This document shows, in pieces, positions 46,541 through 57,512 of a stretch of 64,000 bases of DNA. The stretch lies in NCBI RefSeq assembly GCF_020532675.1, contig NZ_JAJAVE010000001.1, positions 1,426,001-1,490,000 of the forward strand, given 5' to 3'. Position 1 is the stretch's first letter; each line of letters starts with the position of its first letter. Both the position numbers and the translations under genes were made by a program. The stretch comes from Methylobacillus gramineus. Its GTDB lineage: Bacteria > Pseudomonadota > Gammaproteobacteria > Burkholderiales > Methylophilaceae. The notes under the pieces are model-generated. The model was not told the origin of the DNA. It worked only from the letters and a program-made list of their open reading frames with translations, and made no database searches.

Positions 46541-48223
46541 TTAACTGAAAAATGCCGCTTGTTGCACATTATCCAGCCGACTATACAAGCGATTGATACC
46601 ACTAATCACGGCAAGAATAGACGCTGTCACCAAGTTAGCATCAATGCCGGCCCCATAGACGGTTCCCGGCTGGCCCGCATAACCCAGCTCGGCAAACGCC
46701 ACCGCCTTGGCACTGGCTCCCGCCCCCATCGCACGTTCCTCATAGTCATGAATGGATAACTGGCTCCCAAAGGCATTCACCAGGGCATCTATTGGCCCAT
46801 TGCCTTTCCCTTCCAGGGTCTTTTCTTTTCCATCAATTCTGGCAATCAGTTTGATATGTTGTTGCTCACCATGTTCACTCAACTCGTGATCAACATAATG
46901 CACAGGCTCCACCGCCTCTATATATTCACGATTGAACAAACTCCAGATACCATCCGCAGAGACTTCCTGCCCTGTTGTATCGGTGAGTCGCTGAACCGCT
47001 CCACTGAACTCCACTTGCATGCGACGTGGCATGGCAAGGCCGTAACCGGTTTCGAGCAGGTAGGCGATACCCCCCTTGCCGGATTGGCTGTTAACCCGAA
47101 TGATCGAGTCATAGGTACGGCCTACATCATGGGGATCTATAGGCAGATAGGGTACTTCCCATACACCATCAGGGTTTTGCACCGCAAATCCTTTCTTGAT
47201 CGCATCCTGATGCGATCCTGAGAAGGCAGTGAATACCAGGTCGCCAGCATAAGGATGACGGGGATGTACAGGTAGTTGCGTACAGTCCTCCACTGTTCGT
47301 GCAATCGCGTTGATATTGGAAAAGTCCAGCCTAGGGTTAACGCCCTGCGTATAAAGATTCAGGGCAAGACTGACTAAATCCACATTCCCGGTACGCTCGC
47401 CATGACCGAACAGGCAACCCTCAATCCGGTCTGCACCTGCCATCACAGCCAGCTCAGCAGCGGCAACAGCGGTACCGCGGTCATTATGCGGATGCACGCT
47501 TAAAATAATGCTGTCACGACGGGCAAGATGGGTATGCATCCATTCAATCTGGTCTGCATAGTAATTCGGGGTGCCAATTTCAACGGTAGCGGGCAAGTTC
47601 AAGATAATCTTGCGATCTGGCCTCGCCTCCCATATCTCGGTCACCGCATCACAAATGTCCTTGGCGAAATCCAGTTCGGTGGCTGTAAAGGTTTCCGGGC
47701 TGTATTGGAATACCCACTCGGTTTCCGGGCGCTCATCAGTCAGCTGCTTGATCAGGCGCGCACTATCCGTGGCAATTTTCTTAACCCCCGCCTGATCGGT
47801 TTTGAACACGATCTTGCGGAATTCGGGGGCAGTAGCATTGTATACATGCACAATCGCCCGGCGTGCGCCGCGCAAGGATTCAAAAGTACGACGGATCAAG
47901 TCTTCACGCGCCTGGGTCAGCACTTCGATGGTCACATCGTCCGGGATATGCCCGTTTTCTATGAGGTTGCGCACAAAATCAAAATCAGTCTGCGAAGCAG
48001 AAGGAAAAGCTACCTCAATTTCCTTGAAGCCAATATCCACCAGCATCTTGAACATGCGCATCTTGCGTTCTGCGTTCATGGGCTCAAACAAGGCCTGGTT
48101 GCCATCGCGCAGATCCGTACTCATCCAGATTGGTGCCTTGCTGATGGTTCTGGCTGGCCAGGCACGCTGTGGCAAGTCAATCGGGGTAAATGGGCGGTAT
48201 TTGCTATTGGGTTGTTTTAACAT
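46541..48223 (-). CDS. leuA: 2-isopropylmalate synthase
   Basis: LeuA condenses 2-oxoisovalerate with acetyl-CoA, the first committed step to leucine. The 560-residue product is of the long class also found in actinobacteria: start [21 protein letters not shown], then [18 protein letters not shown] with the metal-binding Asp, [17 protein letters not shown] with the HxH motif, [17 protein letters not shown], and a C-terminal regulatory domain ending in [16 protein letters not shown], where leucine would bind for feedback control. It is preceded by a leucine-rich leader peptide and a strong promoter, so leucine-dependent attenuation plus allostery are likely. It stands apart from leuCDB. Confidence 0.96.
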   Translation of the reverse strand: MLKQPNSKYRPFTPIDLPQRAWPARTISKAPIWMSTDLRDGNQALFEPMNAERKMRMFKMLVDIGFKEIEVAFPSASQTDFDFVRNLIENGHIPDDVTIEVLTQAREDLIRRTFESLRGARRAIVHVYNATAPEFRKIVFKTDQAGVKKIATDSARLIKQLTDERPETEWVFQYSPETFTATELDFAKDICDAVTEIWEARPDRKIILNLPATVEIGTPNYYADQIEWMHTHLARRDSIILSVHPHNDRGTAVAAAELAVMAGADRIEGCLFGHGERTGNVDLVSLALNLYTQGVNPRLDFSNINAIARTVEDCTQLPVHPRHPYAGDLVFTAFSGSHQDAIKKGFAVQNPDGVWEVPYLPIDPHDVGRTYDSIIRVNSQSGKGGIAYLLETGYGLAMPRRMQVEFSGAVQRLTDTTGQEVSADGIWSLFNREYIEAVEPVHYVDHELSEHGEQQHIKLIARIDGKEKTLEGKGNGPIDALVNAFGSQLSIHDYEERAMGAGASAKAVAFAELGYAGQPGTVYGAGIDANLVTASILAVISGINRLYSRLDNVQQAAFFS

Positions 48224-48420
48224 GGTGTTCTCTCAGTTTAAGGGCAGATGACGGCTTGACTGGGCTGGCAGGCTACCGCACACGCAAGGCCTGACAACCG
48301 TACCGCAGTCGGCACTGACTAAAAAAGGGATTCATTATTCAACACTCGCACATGACTTTATAACAGGGATTAGTCCTCGAAACTTCAAGGACAGAGAACA
48401 TTAGCAGGAGGAGGATAGTA

Positions 48421-48504
48421 TTAGATGCGCGCCAGGCGCAGCAGCAGACCTAGGCCGAACAAGGCCTGGAGGAAGGAAACAAAAGTGGTCTGCTGTATCT
48501 TCAT
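48421..48504 (-). CDS. Leucine-rich leader peptide of leuA
   Basis: A 27-codon frame, ATG at 48504 to TAA at 48421, starts MKIQQTTFVSFLQAL and ends GLGLLLRLARI. Seven of 27 residues are Leu, with three CTG in a row and a CTA nearby, as expected of an attenuation leader that senses leucyl-tRNA. It lies 197 bp before leuA on the same strand, just downstream of a near-consensus promoter. The predicted start site leaves only 3-4 bases before the ATG and there is no Shine-Dalgarno sequence, so it would be translated as a leaderless or nearly leaderless message. A U-tract at 48326-48321 follows, but I do not see a GC stem directly before it. Inferred from sequence; not compared with known leader peptides. 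Confidence 0.72.
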   Translation of the reverse strand: MKIQQTTFVSFLQALFGLGLLLRLARI

Positions 48505-48513
48505 GATTGGGCA

Positions 48514-48542
48514 ATCATAAACAGACAGCCTACCTGTGTCAA
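48514..48542 (-). promoter_or_regulatory. Near-consensus sigma70 promoter of the leu leader
   Basis: TTGACA (48542-48537) and TATGAT (48519-48514) with a 17-base spacer. The expected start site is at about 48507-48508, three or four bases before the leader peptide ATG. Confidence 0.85.
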
Positions 48543-48543
48543 T

Positions 48544-48567
48544 CCAGGCAGGCGTGAGCCTGCCTGG
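48544..48567. repeat. Perfect inverted repeat abutting the leu promoter
   Basis: CCAGGCAGGC (48544-48553) and GCCTGCCTGG (48558-48567) form a 10-bp stem with a GTGA loop, one base upstream of the -35 box. No U-run follows on either strand. It could be a regulator site or a roadblock hairpin ending esterase read-through. Confidence 0.7.
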
Positions 48568-48642
48568 ACCAAACCAAGCCATATTCTCCAAACGGCATGT
48601 TGCTAGTGAACATACCTCGGAAGAGACATGAACTCATGGCTG

Positions 48643-49641
48643 TTAACTGACATATTTCCTGATTTCGCTTGCCGCCTGCAATACCGCCGCCTTTGCCTGT
48701 GGGGTGTTGACGAGAGGATTGAGCAGGCCGAAATCATGAATCGCTCCCAGGTAGCGAGTACTGGTCACTTCGACCCCCGCATCAATCAGCAGGTGCGCAT
48801 AGGCCTCGCCCTCGTCACGCAATACGTCAAACTCAGCTGTCTGAATCAGCGCAGGAGGCAAGTCCGCCAATTGCTCTACAGTCGCATTTAATGGGGAAGC
48901 ATAGATTTCACGACGGCTATCCTGATTTTCAAGATAATGATCCCAAAACCACTTCATCATATTGCGTGTCAGGAAGTAATCGCTTTCAAACTGTTGGTAG
49001 GACTCTGTATTGAAACGTGCATCTGTGACCGGCCAGAACAGGGTTTGATGACGAATCAGCGGCGTGTTTTTTTCCTTGGCCATCAAACATACTACCGTGG
49101 CGATATTGCCACCCGCACTATTACCAGCCACTGTCAGGCGCGAGCCATCCACACCGATCTGGTGGCCATTTTCCGCCACCCATTTTGTCGCCAGATAGCA
49201 CTCGATGGTCGCAGTGGGATATCTAGCTTCCGGGGAACGGGTGTAATCGACATACACCACTGCACAATCAGACGCGATGGCTAAATCATGGATCAAGCGC
49301 TGATGGGTTTCAAAATCGCCCAATACCCAGCCACCGCCATGGAAGAACATGACTACAGGCGGATTGACAGCAAGATTGGGAGGGCGAACGACTGTCAGGC
49401 TGATGGTGTGATTTTCAGCCTGTATCTCCCGCTGCTCAATATCAACATGGGCCAAATCAACCGGCACACTTTTCTGTGTATCGACCAAGACTTGCCGAGC
49501 TTCCACCGCCGAGAGCTCTTCAAGCGGCTTGCTATCTGAATCAGCCAGTTTTTCAAGAAACGCTCGCGTTTGTGGTTCAACCCCACTGTATTGATCCTGC
49601 GAGGGGGAAAATGTATTCAAGATAGGGCTAAGTATGTTCAT
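48643..49641 (-). CDS. Alpha/beta hydrolase, hormone-sensitive-lipase family esterase
   Basis: A 332-residue esterase of the HSL (family IV) group. The oxyanion motif is VVMFFHGGGWVLGDFETHQ, the nucleophile is in VAGNSAGGNIATV, the acid is in the EFDVLRDEGEAYAHLL segment, and the His is in YLGAIHDFGLL. Family members hydrolyse short-chain esters. No signal peptide, so cytoplasmic. It lies between the outer-membrane factor and leuA, all minus; the upstream gap has a 7-bp hairpin (49673-49690, loop CTCA) in its leader. No functional link with its neighbours is evident. Confidence 0.88.
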   Translation of the reverse strand: MNILSPILNTFSPSQDQYSGVEPQTRAFLEKLADSDSKPLEELSAVEARQVLVDTQKSVPVDLAHVDIEQREIQAENHTISLTVVRPPNLAVNPPVVMFFHGGGWVLGDFETHQRLIHDLAIASDCAVVYVDYTRSPEARYPTATIECYLATKWVAENGHQIGVDGSRLTVAGNSAGGNIATVVCLMAKEKNTPLIRHQTLFWPVTDARFNTESYQQFESDYFLTRNMMKWFWDHYLENQDSRREIYASPLNATVEQLADLPPALIQTAEFDVLRDEGEAYAHLLIDAGVEVTSTRYLGAIHDFGLLNPLVNTPQAKAAVLQAASEIRKYVS

Positions 49642-49758
49642 GTCTGTCCTCCGGCTTGGCTGATGAGATGTGAGCCAGCCTCAGCTGGCTATCCTGTGTC
49701 TGATTGTACGCCAGCGAATGAGCACATGATGTCAGCAGCTAACTGATAGCCATGTAGG

Positions 49759-49780
49759 AATAACAGGACTGACTGTTATT
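49759..49780. terminator. Hairpin overlapping the stop of the outer-membrane factor gene
   Basis: AATAACAG (49759-49766) and CTGTTATT (49773-49780) form an 8-bp perfect stem with a 6-base loop, and the TAA stop of the gene at 49776-49778 lies in one arm. T-run is only on the plus side, so minus-strand termination would be weak. Confidence 0.4.
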
Positions 49781-51200
49781 TTTGCGGTAACCCTTCCCAA
49801 CCACCACCTAGCGCTGCCACCAGCTGGACGCTGTTAATCAGGCGGGTTTGCTGCAAGGTCAGCAAGGTGCGTTCATTATTCAGGGCGGTGGTCTGCGCGG
49901 TCACCACATCCAGAAAGCTGATCAACCCCACACGATACTGGTTGGTGAACTGCTTGAGCGATTTACGCGCCGCTTCTGTCGCCTGCTCGCGCAAGACCGA
50001 TTCCTCGCCTAGCGTATGCAAGGCCACCAGATAATCTTCAACTTCACGGAAAGCGGTCAACACGGTTTGCCTGTAACTCGCGACCGAGGCATCGTAGGTC
50101 GCTTCCGCACTATCGACCGCATACTTGTTACGACCGCCATTGAAGAGCGTCATCGCCAGTGAAGGTCCCACCGACCAGTAGCGATTAGGCAGCGTAATCC
50201 AGTCGCCAAACGTGCTGCTTCTGTAACCACCGGCAGCAGATAAACTCAAGCTGGGATAATACGCCGCCTTGGCTACGCCTATGCTGGCATTAGCCGAGAT
50301 CACGGAACGTTCAGCCGCCGCCACATCCGGCCTCCGCTCCAGCAACTGGCTGGGAACGCTCGCCGGTATACCAGGCAATAATGGCACTGCCCCGTTATCT
50401 GCCAACGAGAAATTGGCTGGTGCTTCACCGATCAGCACGGCAATGGCATTTTCCAGTTGTGCACGTTGCCAGACCAGATCAACCAGATCAGCCTCAGTAC
50501 CTTTCAACTGGGTTTGTGCAGCAGCGACATCGGCACTTGATACGATGCCGCGCTTGAACTGACTTTCCGTCATTTGCATGACACGCTTGTAGGTATCTAC
50601 AGTTTCGGTAAGCAAGCGTTTTTGCTGATCCATCACGCGTAATTGCAGATAGTTCTGTACCAACTCGGATTGCATGCTGAGGCGCATGGCGGCCAGTGTT
50701 GCCAGGCTGGCATCCGCGGTTGCCGTGTTAGCTTCCAGGGTGCGACGCAGGCTTCCCCAGATATCAACTTCCCAGCTGGCATTCAGGGCCGCATTATACG
50801 TGTTGCGGATGCCGGTCGTCTGCACGGTCTGGCTAGAGGTAGAACTGCCTGTACCCTGCCCTGCCCGTGTCTTGCCTACCGTAGTGGTCAGTTGTGGGAA
50901 CAGGGCGCCACGCGCACTTTGCGCCAGGGCAAACGCCTGGCGATATTGCGCCTCATACTGGGCTACCGTCTGGTTCGATTGGTTCAGGCGTTCAATCAGC
51001 GCATTGAGCTCAGCATCGCCATATCGCTGCCACCACTCACCACGTGGTTGTTCATCTGCAGGTGCAGCCATGCTCCAGCCTTCCACATGCTTGAACTGCG
51101 CAGGCACCACTGTATCAGGCCGGTGATAGTCCGGCCCCACCATGCACGCCGACAATAATAACGACAGCCCCACCATGCCAACCTTGGCCAATGTACTCAT
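49776..51200 (-). CDS. Outer-membrane efflux lipoprotein (NodT/OprM family)
   Basis: A 474-residue TolC-like outer-membrane factor. The signal peptide ends in LSAC with Cys19 and is followed by MVGPDYHRPD, the standard start of this group. Two OEP repeats are clear: the first with AALNASWEVDIWGSLRRTLEANTATADA, the second with VPSQLLERRPDVAAAERSVISANASIGVAKAAYYPSLSLSAAGGYRS. It starts where mdtC ends (1-base overlap), so it completes the pump with the permeases and adaptor in one operon. The long helical repeats with coiled-coil heptads form the periplasmic tunnel. Confidence 0.92.
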   Translation of the reverse strand: MSTLAKVGMVGLSLLLSACMVGPDYHRPDTVVPAQFKHVEGWSMAAPADEQPRGEWWQRYGDAELNALIERLNQSNQTVAQYEAQYRQAFALAQSARGALFPQLTTTVGKTRAGQGTGSSTSSQTVQTTGIRNTYNAALNASWEVDIWGSLRRTLEANTATADASLATLAAMRLSMQSELVQNYLQLRVMDQQKRLLTETVDTYKRVMQMTESQFKRGIVSSADVAAAQTQLKGTEADLVDLVWQRAQLENAIAVLIGEAPANFSLADNGAVPLLPGIPASVPSQLLERRPDVAAAERSVISANASIGVAKAAYYPSLSLSAAGGYRSSTFGDWITLPNRYWSVGPSLAMTLFNGGRNKYAVDSAEATYDASVASYRQTVLTAFREVEDYLVALHTLGEESVLREQATEAARKSLKQFTNQYRVGLISFLDVVTAQTTALNNERTLLTLQQTRLINSVQLVAALGGGWEGLPQK

Positions 51201-54200
51201 TACTTGCTCTCCAACATTGCACTGTCTTGCGTACCACGCTTACGCATCGCCCAGTGACGCAAACGATCCAGATAAAGATAAATGACTGGCGTGGTGTATA
51301 GGGTCAATAACTGGCTCACCAACAAGCCGCCGACAATCGCCACGCCCAGTGGCCTGCGCAGGGGTGCATCCCCATCGGTGCCGAAAATCAGCGGCAACGC
51401 GCCTAGCAAAGCCGCCATCGTGGTCATGAGGATGGGTCGCAAGCGTTGCATGCATGCCTCCATAATAGCCTCTCGGGGTGCCAGGCCTTGCTCGCGCTCC
51501 GCCACCAAGGCAAAGTCAATCATGAGGATGGCATTTTTCTTCACGATACCGATCAGGAGAATGATGCCAATCAAGGCAATCAGGGTGAGTGGTGTATCAA
51601 ACAGGATTAAGGCCAGCAAAGCCCCGACCCCGGCGGAAGGCAGGGTGGAAAGAATGGTCAATGGGTGAATGTAACTTTCATACAACATGCCGAGCACGAT
51701 ATAAACAGAAGCGAGCGCTGCCACAATCAGCCAGGGCATCTGCGCCAGCACCTTATCAAGTGCGCCTGCGGTACCAGAAAAAGTCGCCTGTACGTTCAAT
51801 GGCATTTTGAGGTCACTTAATGCATTGCGTACCTTTTGCTTGGCGTTATCGAGGTTACCGCCCTCAGGCAGGTTGAAGGAAAAAGTAACAGATGCAAACT
51901 GCCCTTCATGCTGAACGGAAGAAGGCGAAGTGTTATACCCCAGCGTCACCAGATTGGACAGTGGCACGCGTGCGCCCGTGCTGGTAACAACATAGAGACT
52001 GGAGAGAATGTCCGGGCTTTGCATGTATTTATCCGCTACCCCCATCACCACCCGGTACTGGTTCTGCTCCTGGTAAATTGTCGAAATCTGCCGCTGGGCA
52101 TAGGAATTGTTCAACAAGGCAATGATCATCTGCACATCCACGCCCAGTCGCTGGGCAGCGGCACGGTCTATATGCAGGTAGACCTGTACGGTCTTGCTGC
52201 GTCCGCCGCCACTAACATCGGTAATGTCCGGCACCGCCTGCATTGCTTCCAGCACCTTGGGTTCCCATACCCGCAGTGCCTTGATGTCATCGCTTTTCAG
52301 TGTCATTTGGTATGAGGAATCGCTGGAGCGCCCACCTATGCGTAAATCTTGCATATTGACCAGAAACATGGATGCCCCGGGCACTTCACCCAGCTTGGGT
52401 CTCAGCCTGGCAATAATGGCTTCAACCGGCTCACGTTGCTTGATGTCTTTCAGGATGATAATGAAATTACCAGAGTTGGTAGATGCGCCTGGACCGCGGC
52501 CGCTTCCCGACATCACCATCACCTGATCAATGGCGGGATCTGCCAGCAGGATATTGCGAAACGCTTCCAGCTTGCGTTGCAACTCATTAAAAGACACGCC
52601 CTGATCTGCACGCGCATTGCCAAACATGCGGCCAGTGTCTTGGTCAGGAAACATGCCTTTGGGAATGACAATATAGAGATACACATTAACCGCAATAGTA
52701 AACAGCAGAATGACCAGTGTCATGGCAGAATGGTCCAGCGTCCATGACAAGGTGTTACGATAAAAGGTCAGGAGTCTCTGGAAAAAACCATCCCTATCCT
52801 GAACCGCAGGATGCGCCGGATCAACAGCCCTGGCATCCTGGCGCCGCAATAAGTAAGCGCAGAGCATGGGGGTGAGCGTGAGGGAAACAAATAAAGAGAT
52901 CAAAATTGCCACCGACAAGGTCACAGCAAATTCGCGGAACAAGCGGCCAGTAATTTCCCCCATGAATATCAAGGGAATAAATACCGCCACCAGTGACACA
53001 CTCATGGCCACTACGGTAAAGCCCACCTCACGCGCACCACGCAAAGAGGCTCGCAGGGGAGACTCCCCCTGCTCTATGCGCTTACTGATGTGCTCGACCA
53101 CCACGATGGCATCATCCACCACAAACCCGGTGGAAATAATCAACGCCATCAGCGATAGATTATTCAAGGAAAACCCGCATAAATACATGGCCGCAAATGT
53201 GGCAATCAGGGATACCGGCACTGCCAGTGCTGGAATAAGCGTCGCCCTGCCATTTTTGAGGAAAATATAGACCACCAGAATCACCAGCGCGACCGAGATC
53301 ATCAGGGTGAATTCCGCTTCATGTAGCGATGCCCGGATATTGGGACTTCTATCTTCCACCACGGTTAACTTGATATCGTCACCCAAACTGCTTTGGATGC
53401 TGGGGAGCTGGCTACGTATATCGTCTATCATCTCAATGATATTGGCACCAGACTCCCGGCTTACAATCAACAGAATGGCACGTTGATTGTTATGAAAGCC
53501 TACATTGCGCACATCCTCTACCGAGTCATAGACCGTGGCAACATCACTCAAGCGCGTCACTGCACCCTGCCGATTGGCAATAATCAGTGGACGATAATCC
53601 TTGGCCCGCAGCAATCTGTCATTGGCATCAATCTGCCAGCTGTATTCATCATCCTGCAAAAATCCCTTGGGGCCGCTGCCATTGGCCGCGTTGATGGCGG
53701 TACGCACATCATCGAGTGAAAGCCCCTGCTGGCTCAGCGCATCCGGGTTAAGATCAACGCGCACGGCGGGTAGCGAACTGCCCGCCACGTTGACCTGGCT
53801 GACCCCTTGCACCTGGGCAATCTTGCGGCCCACCATATTGGTTGCCAGGTCATAAAGCTCGCCCATACTCTTGGTTGGGGAAGTCATGGTCAGCACCATG
53901 CTCGGCATATCCGCGGGGTTCATCTTGCGATAGCTCGGGCGAGTCGGCATGCCCGTGGGCAACATGCCAGCAGCAGCATTGATGGCAGCCTGCACCTCGC
54001 GTGCCGCCACATTGATGTCCTTCTCAAGCTCGAACTGCAAGGTCACCGAGGTGCTGCCTTGCGAACTGGAGGACGTCATTTCCGAGATGCCGGAAATCCG
54101 TCCCAAACTACGCTCCAGCGGAGTCGCCACTGAAGACGCCATGGTTTCAGGGCTGGCGCCCGCCAATGATGCCGAGACCACAATGGTAGGGAAATCCACC

Positions 54201-54361
54201 TGTGGCAGAGGCGCCACCGGCAAGAAGCCAAATGCCAGCCAACCCGCTAGCAGGAAACCTAGCGACACCAGCCATGTCATGACCGGTCGCAGGATAAAGA
54301 GCGCGGAAGGACTGCGCTCGGAGGCCTTCAGCTCAGATTGGGACAGGACGCGCTTCACCAT
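51200..54361 (-). CDS. mdtC: RND efflux permease, MdtC-like
   Basis: A 1053-residue inner-membrane RND permease with the twelve-helix pattern and two large periplasmic loops. Seen are LFILRPVMTWLVSLGFLLAGWLAF at the start, a proton-relay pair in VVDDAIVVVEHISK in helix 4 (Asp-Asp), and in the second half [22 protein letters not shown]. The start LPQVDFPTIVVSASLAGASPE is the MdtC type. It follows mdtB after 16 bp; in E. coli MdtB and MdtC form a heterotrimer with both needed, and the paired order here is the same. Substrates unknown; bile salts, novobiocin and similar agents in E. coli. Confidence 0.92.
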   Translation of the reverse strand: MVKRVLSQSELKASERSPSALFILRPVMTWLVSLGFLLAGWLAFGFLPVAPLPQVDFPTIVVSASLAGASPETMASSVATPLERSLGRISGISEMTSSSSQGSTSVTLQFELEKDINVAAREVQAAINAAAGMLPTGMPTRPSYRKMNPADMPSMVLTMTSPTKSMGELYDLATNMVGRKIAQVQGVSQVNVAGSSLPAVRVDLNPDALSQQGLSLDDVRTAINAANGSGPKGFLQDDEYSWQIDANDRLLRAKDYRPLIIANRQGAVTRLSDVATVYDSVEDVRNVGFHNNQRAILLIVSRESGANIIEMIDDIRSQLPSIQSSLGDDIKLTVVEDRSPNIRASLHEAEFTLMISVALVILVVYIFLKNGRATLIPALAVPVSLIATFAAMYLCGFSLNNLSLMALIISTGFVVDDAIVVVEHISKRIEQGESPLRASLRGAREVGFTVVAMSVSLVAVFIPLIFMGEITGRLFREFAVTLSVAILISLFVSLTLTPMLCAYLLRRQDARAVDPAHPAVQDRDGFFQRLLTFYRNTLSWTLDHSAMTLVILLFTIAVNVYLYIVIPKGMFPDQDTGRMFGNARADQGVSFNELQRKLEAFRNILLADPAIDQVMVMSGSGRGPGASTNSGNFIIILKDIKQREPVEAIIARLRPKLGEVPGASMFLVNMQDLRIGGRSSDSSYQMTLKSDDIKALRVWEPKVLEAMQAVPDITDVSGGGRSKTVQVYLHIDRAAAQRLGVDVQMIIALLNNSYAQRQISTIYQEQNQYRVVMGVADKYMQSPDILSSLYVVTSTGARVPLSNLVTLGYNTSPSSVQHEGQFASVTFSFNLPEGGNLDNAKQKVRNALSDLKMPLNVQATFSGTAGALDKVLAQMPWLIVAALASVYIVLGMLYESYIHPLTILSTLPSAGVGALLALILFDTPLTLIALIGIILLIGIVKKNAILMIDFALVAEREQGLAPREAIMEACMQRLRPILMTTMAALLGALPLIFGTDGDAPLRRPLGVAIVGGLLVSQLLTLYTTPVIYLYLDRLRHWAMRKRGTQDSAMLESK

Positions 54362-54377
54362 GCTATCGCACCATCCA

Positions 54378-57300
54378 TCAAGCTAGCTCCTCATCCGCAT
54401 CGGTGATGCGCGCTTGTACCGTTTGCCGACGACGACGCACCATGCGGTCAAACAACAGGTAAATGACTGGTGTAGTAAAAATAGTAAGCAGTTGCGACAA
54501 CAGCAGACCACCCACCATGGTGATGCCCAGTGGTTGACGCAGCTCGGCACCAGCACCGGTTGCAAACATCAGGGGCAGTGCGCCGAAAATGGCAGCCATG
54601 GTCGTCATGAGAATAGGCCTGAAACGTAGCAAACACGCCTGATAAATGGCCTCGGTAGGCGCCAACCCCTGCTCACGTTCAGCTGCCAATGCAAAATCGA
54701 TCATCATGATGGCGTTTTTCTTCACAATGCCGATCAGCAGGATGATCCCAATGATGGCTACCATGCCGACCTCCTGTCCAGACACCCAGAGGGCCAGCAA
54801 TGCCCCCACTGCCGCGGAAGGAAGGGTGGAAAGAATGGTCACCGGATGAATGAAACTCTCATACAGAATCCCCAGCACGATATACATGCAAAGCAGGGCT
54901 GCCAGTATCAGCAACAGGGTATTCGACAACGAGGCTTCAAACGCCATGGCGGCGCCCTGGAATCGGGTCTGGATACTATTGGGCAACTGCAGATCAACGA
55001 CAGCCTGGCGGATCGCGCTCACCGCATCCCCCAGTGCAACATCGCTGGCAAGATTGAAGGAAATGGTCGCTGCCGGGAACTGGCCAATATGGTTAATCGT
55101 CAGCAAGGCATTACGTTGCTCTACCCGCACCAGCGAATTGAGTGGCACTTGCGAGCTGACCACCACCCCGGCGCTATCTGTGGTGCTTCCCGGCACATAG
55201 AGATTGGCCAGTGATTCCGGCCCGCTACGATAATTGGGCGGTACATCAAGCACTACGCGATATTGGCTGGCCTGGGTATAAATGGTCGAGATCAGGCGCT
55301 GACCAAATGCATTATAAAGTGCTGCATTGATACTGCTCACCGTAACGCCCAATCGTGCAGCATTGTCCCGGTCTATCACCAGATAGGCCTGCAATCCCTG
55401 GTCTTGCAAATCACTGGCCACGTCAGACAGCTGAGGCAACTGCCGTAGCTTGTCCATCACCTTGGGCATCGCAGACTGCAAGACATGGATATCAGGGTCT
55501 GTCAGCAGGAAGCGATACTGTGTGCGGCTAGCCTTGTCTTCTATGGTCAGGTCCTGCACCGGCTGCAAGTACAATTTGATATCACTGATATCAGCAGTGG
55601 CTTGCTTCAGGCGCTTGATCACGTCCATGGCGGAATCATCGCGCTCCGCATGGGGTTTCAAGTTGATGAGCATACGGCCGGTGTTCAAGGCCTCATTGGT
55701 GCCATCCACCCCTATATATGAAGAAAAACCCTCTACCGCCGGATCCTGCTTGATGATACGCGCCAGCTCCTCCTGTTTTTTGCTCATGGAGGCAAATGAC
55801 ACTGATTGCGACGCTTCGGTAATGCCTTGTATCAAGCCGGTATCCTGAGTGGGGAAAAATCCCTTGGGCAAGTGAAGATATAACAGCACGGTCACCAGCA
55901 ACGTCACGACCGCAGTCGCCAGCGTCAGCCCCTGATGTGCCAGTACCCACTTCAAAGCCTGACCGTAGCGGCCAATCAGCCCCTGCATGAAACTAGCCCC
56001 ACTTTGAGCAAAGCGGCTTTTCTTGGCTGGCGGAACATGATGCAGCCAAAGCGCGCAGAGCATGGGCGTCAAGGTCAGGGAAATGAACATGGACACCAGA
56101 ATGGCAATCGCCAGCGTCAATGCAAATTCACGGAACAAGCGGCCAGCAATATCGCTCATGAACAGCAATGGAATCAGCACCGCAATCAGGGAAATCGTCA
56201 GGGAAATAATGGTGAAACTGATTTGCTTTGAGCCTTTGAGCGCTGCCTGCAAGGGGGAATCTCCCTGTTCAATATAGCGTTCTATGTTCTCCAGCATGAC
56301 AATCGCATCGTCAATCACGAAACCGGTCGCAATGGTCAATGCCATCAAGGTCAGGTTGTTAATGGAAAAACCAGCGATATACATCACGCCAAACGTACCA
56401 ATGAGTGACAAAGGCACAGCAACAGAGGGGATCAGGGTTGCGCGGCCATCCTGCAGAAACAGGAAAGTCACCAGCACGACCAGCCCCACTGCTAGAATCA
56501 GTTCGAATTGCGTATCCTTGACCGATGCCTGAATGGTGGTACTGCGATCACTGAGGATGGAAACCTCCACGTTTTCCGGCAGGCTCTCCTCTAGGTCAGG
56601 CAGCATGTCGCGTATGCGATTCACCACCTCAATCACATTGGCACCCGGCTGGCGCTGGATATTCACAATGACTGCGGGCTTTTCATTGGCCCATGCCGCC
56701 AGGTATTCATTTTCTGCGCCATCATAAGCCTGCGCCACATCCCGCAAACGCACCGGTGCGCCATTGCGATAACTCAAGATCAGATCGCGATATTCATCCG
56801 CATTGCGCATCTGATCATTGGCATCGATGGTGGTGGATCGCGTTGCGCCATTAAAGCTGCCTTTGGAACCATTCAGGTTGTTAGTGGCAATGGCTGTGCG
56901 CACACTTTCCAGGCTCAATCCATAGGATGCCAGCGCGGTTGAATTGGCGCTGATGCGCACAGCAGGTTTTTGGCCGCCACTGATACTGACCATCCCCACC
57001 CCGGAAATCTGCGCAATTTTTTGCGCAAGGCGTGTATCCACCAAATCCTGTACTTTGGGCAAAGCCAGGCCATCAGAAGTCACTGCCAGGGTCAGAATTG
57101 CCACATCCGCAGGATTTACCTTGCTATATATGGGCTGGCTGGGCAGGTCTGAAGGCAGCAGGTTGGAAGCCGTATTGATGGCAGCCTGCACGCCCTGCTC
57201 CGCAATGCCCAAGCTGGAAGCTAGGCTGAATCGCAGGGTAATCACAGAAGCCCCGCCAGCACTGCTTGATGACATTTCATCCAGGCCCGCGATCTTGCCT

Positions 57301-57512
57301 AACTGACTTTCCAATGGAGCCGTGATCATGGAGTTGATGACTTCAGGGCTGGCGCCCGGATACAGGGTTTTAACCTGAATAGTCGGATATTCGACTTCTG
57401 GCAGGGAGGCCACCGGCAGCATGCGATACGCCAAGATGCCTGAAATCAGCAATGCCAGCATCAGGAGCGTGGTCGCGACTGGCCGCTCGATGAATATCCT
57501 CGAAGGATTCAT
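54378..57512 (-). CDS. mdtB: RND efflux permease, MdtB-like
   Basis: A 1044-residue RND permease, partner of the following one. Start [32 protein letters not shown] and [32 protein letters not shown] are typical of MdtB. Helix 4 has [14 protein letters not shown] with the Asp pair for proton relay; a second domain has [27 protein letters not shown] overlaps the end of the adaptor gene by 4 bp (ATGA). It is paralogous to mdtC, from an old duplication shared with enterobacteria. Confidence 0.92.
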   Translation of the reverse strand: MNPSRIFIERPVATTLLMLALLISGILAYRMLPVASLPEVEYPTIQVKTLYPGASPEVINSMITAPLESQLGKIAGLDEMSSSSAGGASVITLRFSLASSLGIAEQGVQAAINTASNLLPSDLPSQPIYSKVNPADVAILTLAVTSDGLALPKVQDLVDTRLAQKIAQISGVGMVSISGGQKPAVRISANSTALASYGLSLESVRTAIATNNLNGSKGSFNGATRSTTIDANDQMRNADEYRDLILSYRNGAPVRLRDVAQAYDGAENEYLAAWANEKPAVIVNIQRQPGANVIEVVNRIRDMLPDLEESLPENVEVSILSDRSTTIQASVKDTQFELILAVGLVVLVTFLFLQDGRATLIPSVAVPLSLIGTFGVMYIAGFSINNLTLMALTIATGFVIDDAIVMLENIERYIEQGDSPLQAALKGSKQISFTIISLTISLIAVLIPLLFMSDIAGRLFREFALTLAIAILVSMFISLTLTPMLCALWLHHVPPAKKSRFAQSGASFMQGLIGRYGQALKWVLAHQGLTLATAVVTLLVTVLLYLHLPKGFFPTQDTGLIQGITEASQSVSFASMSKKQEELARIIKQDPAVEGFSSYIGVDGTNEALNTGRMLINLKPHAERDDSAMDVIKRLKQATADISDIKLYLQPVQDLTIEDKASRTQYRFLLTDPDIHVLQSAMPKVMDKLRQLPQLSDVASDLQDQGLQAYLVIDRDNAARLGVTVSSINAALYNAFGQRLISTIYTQASQYRVVLDVPPNYRSGPESLANLYVPGSTTDSAGVVVSSQVPLNSLVRVEQRNALLTINHIGQFPAATISFNLASDVALGDAVSAIRQAVVDLQLPNSIQTRFQGAAMAFEASLSNTLLLILAALLCMYIVLGILYESFIHPVTILSTLPSAAVGALLALWVSGQEVGMVAIIGIILLIGIVKKNAIMMIDFALAAEREQGLAPTEAIYQACLLRFRPILMTTMAAIFGALPLMFATGAGAELRQPLGITMVGGLLLSQLLTIFTTPVIYLLFDRMVRRRRQTVQARITDADEELA

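Noticed and set aside
47528-48220. A 230-codon open frame on plus, antisense to leuA
   Set aside because: It mirrors the conserved leuA coding strand and carries no family motif.
48320-48420. Classical U-tract attenuator terminator in the leuA leader
   Set aside because: There is a T6 run on minus at 48326-48321, but the bases before it do not form a GC-rich stem; a 7-bp stem further up (GTCCTTG/CGAGGAC) is about 50 bases away from the run.
48643-48700. Inverted repeat at 48544-48567 as terminator of the esterase gene
   Set aside because: No U-run follows on the minus strand; its position against the leu -35 argues for another role.
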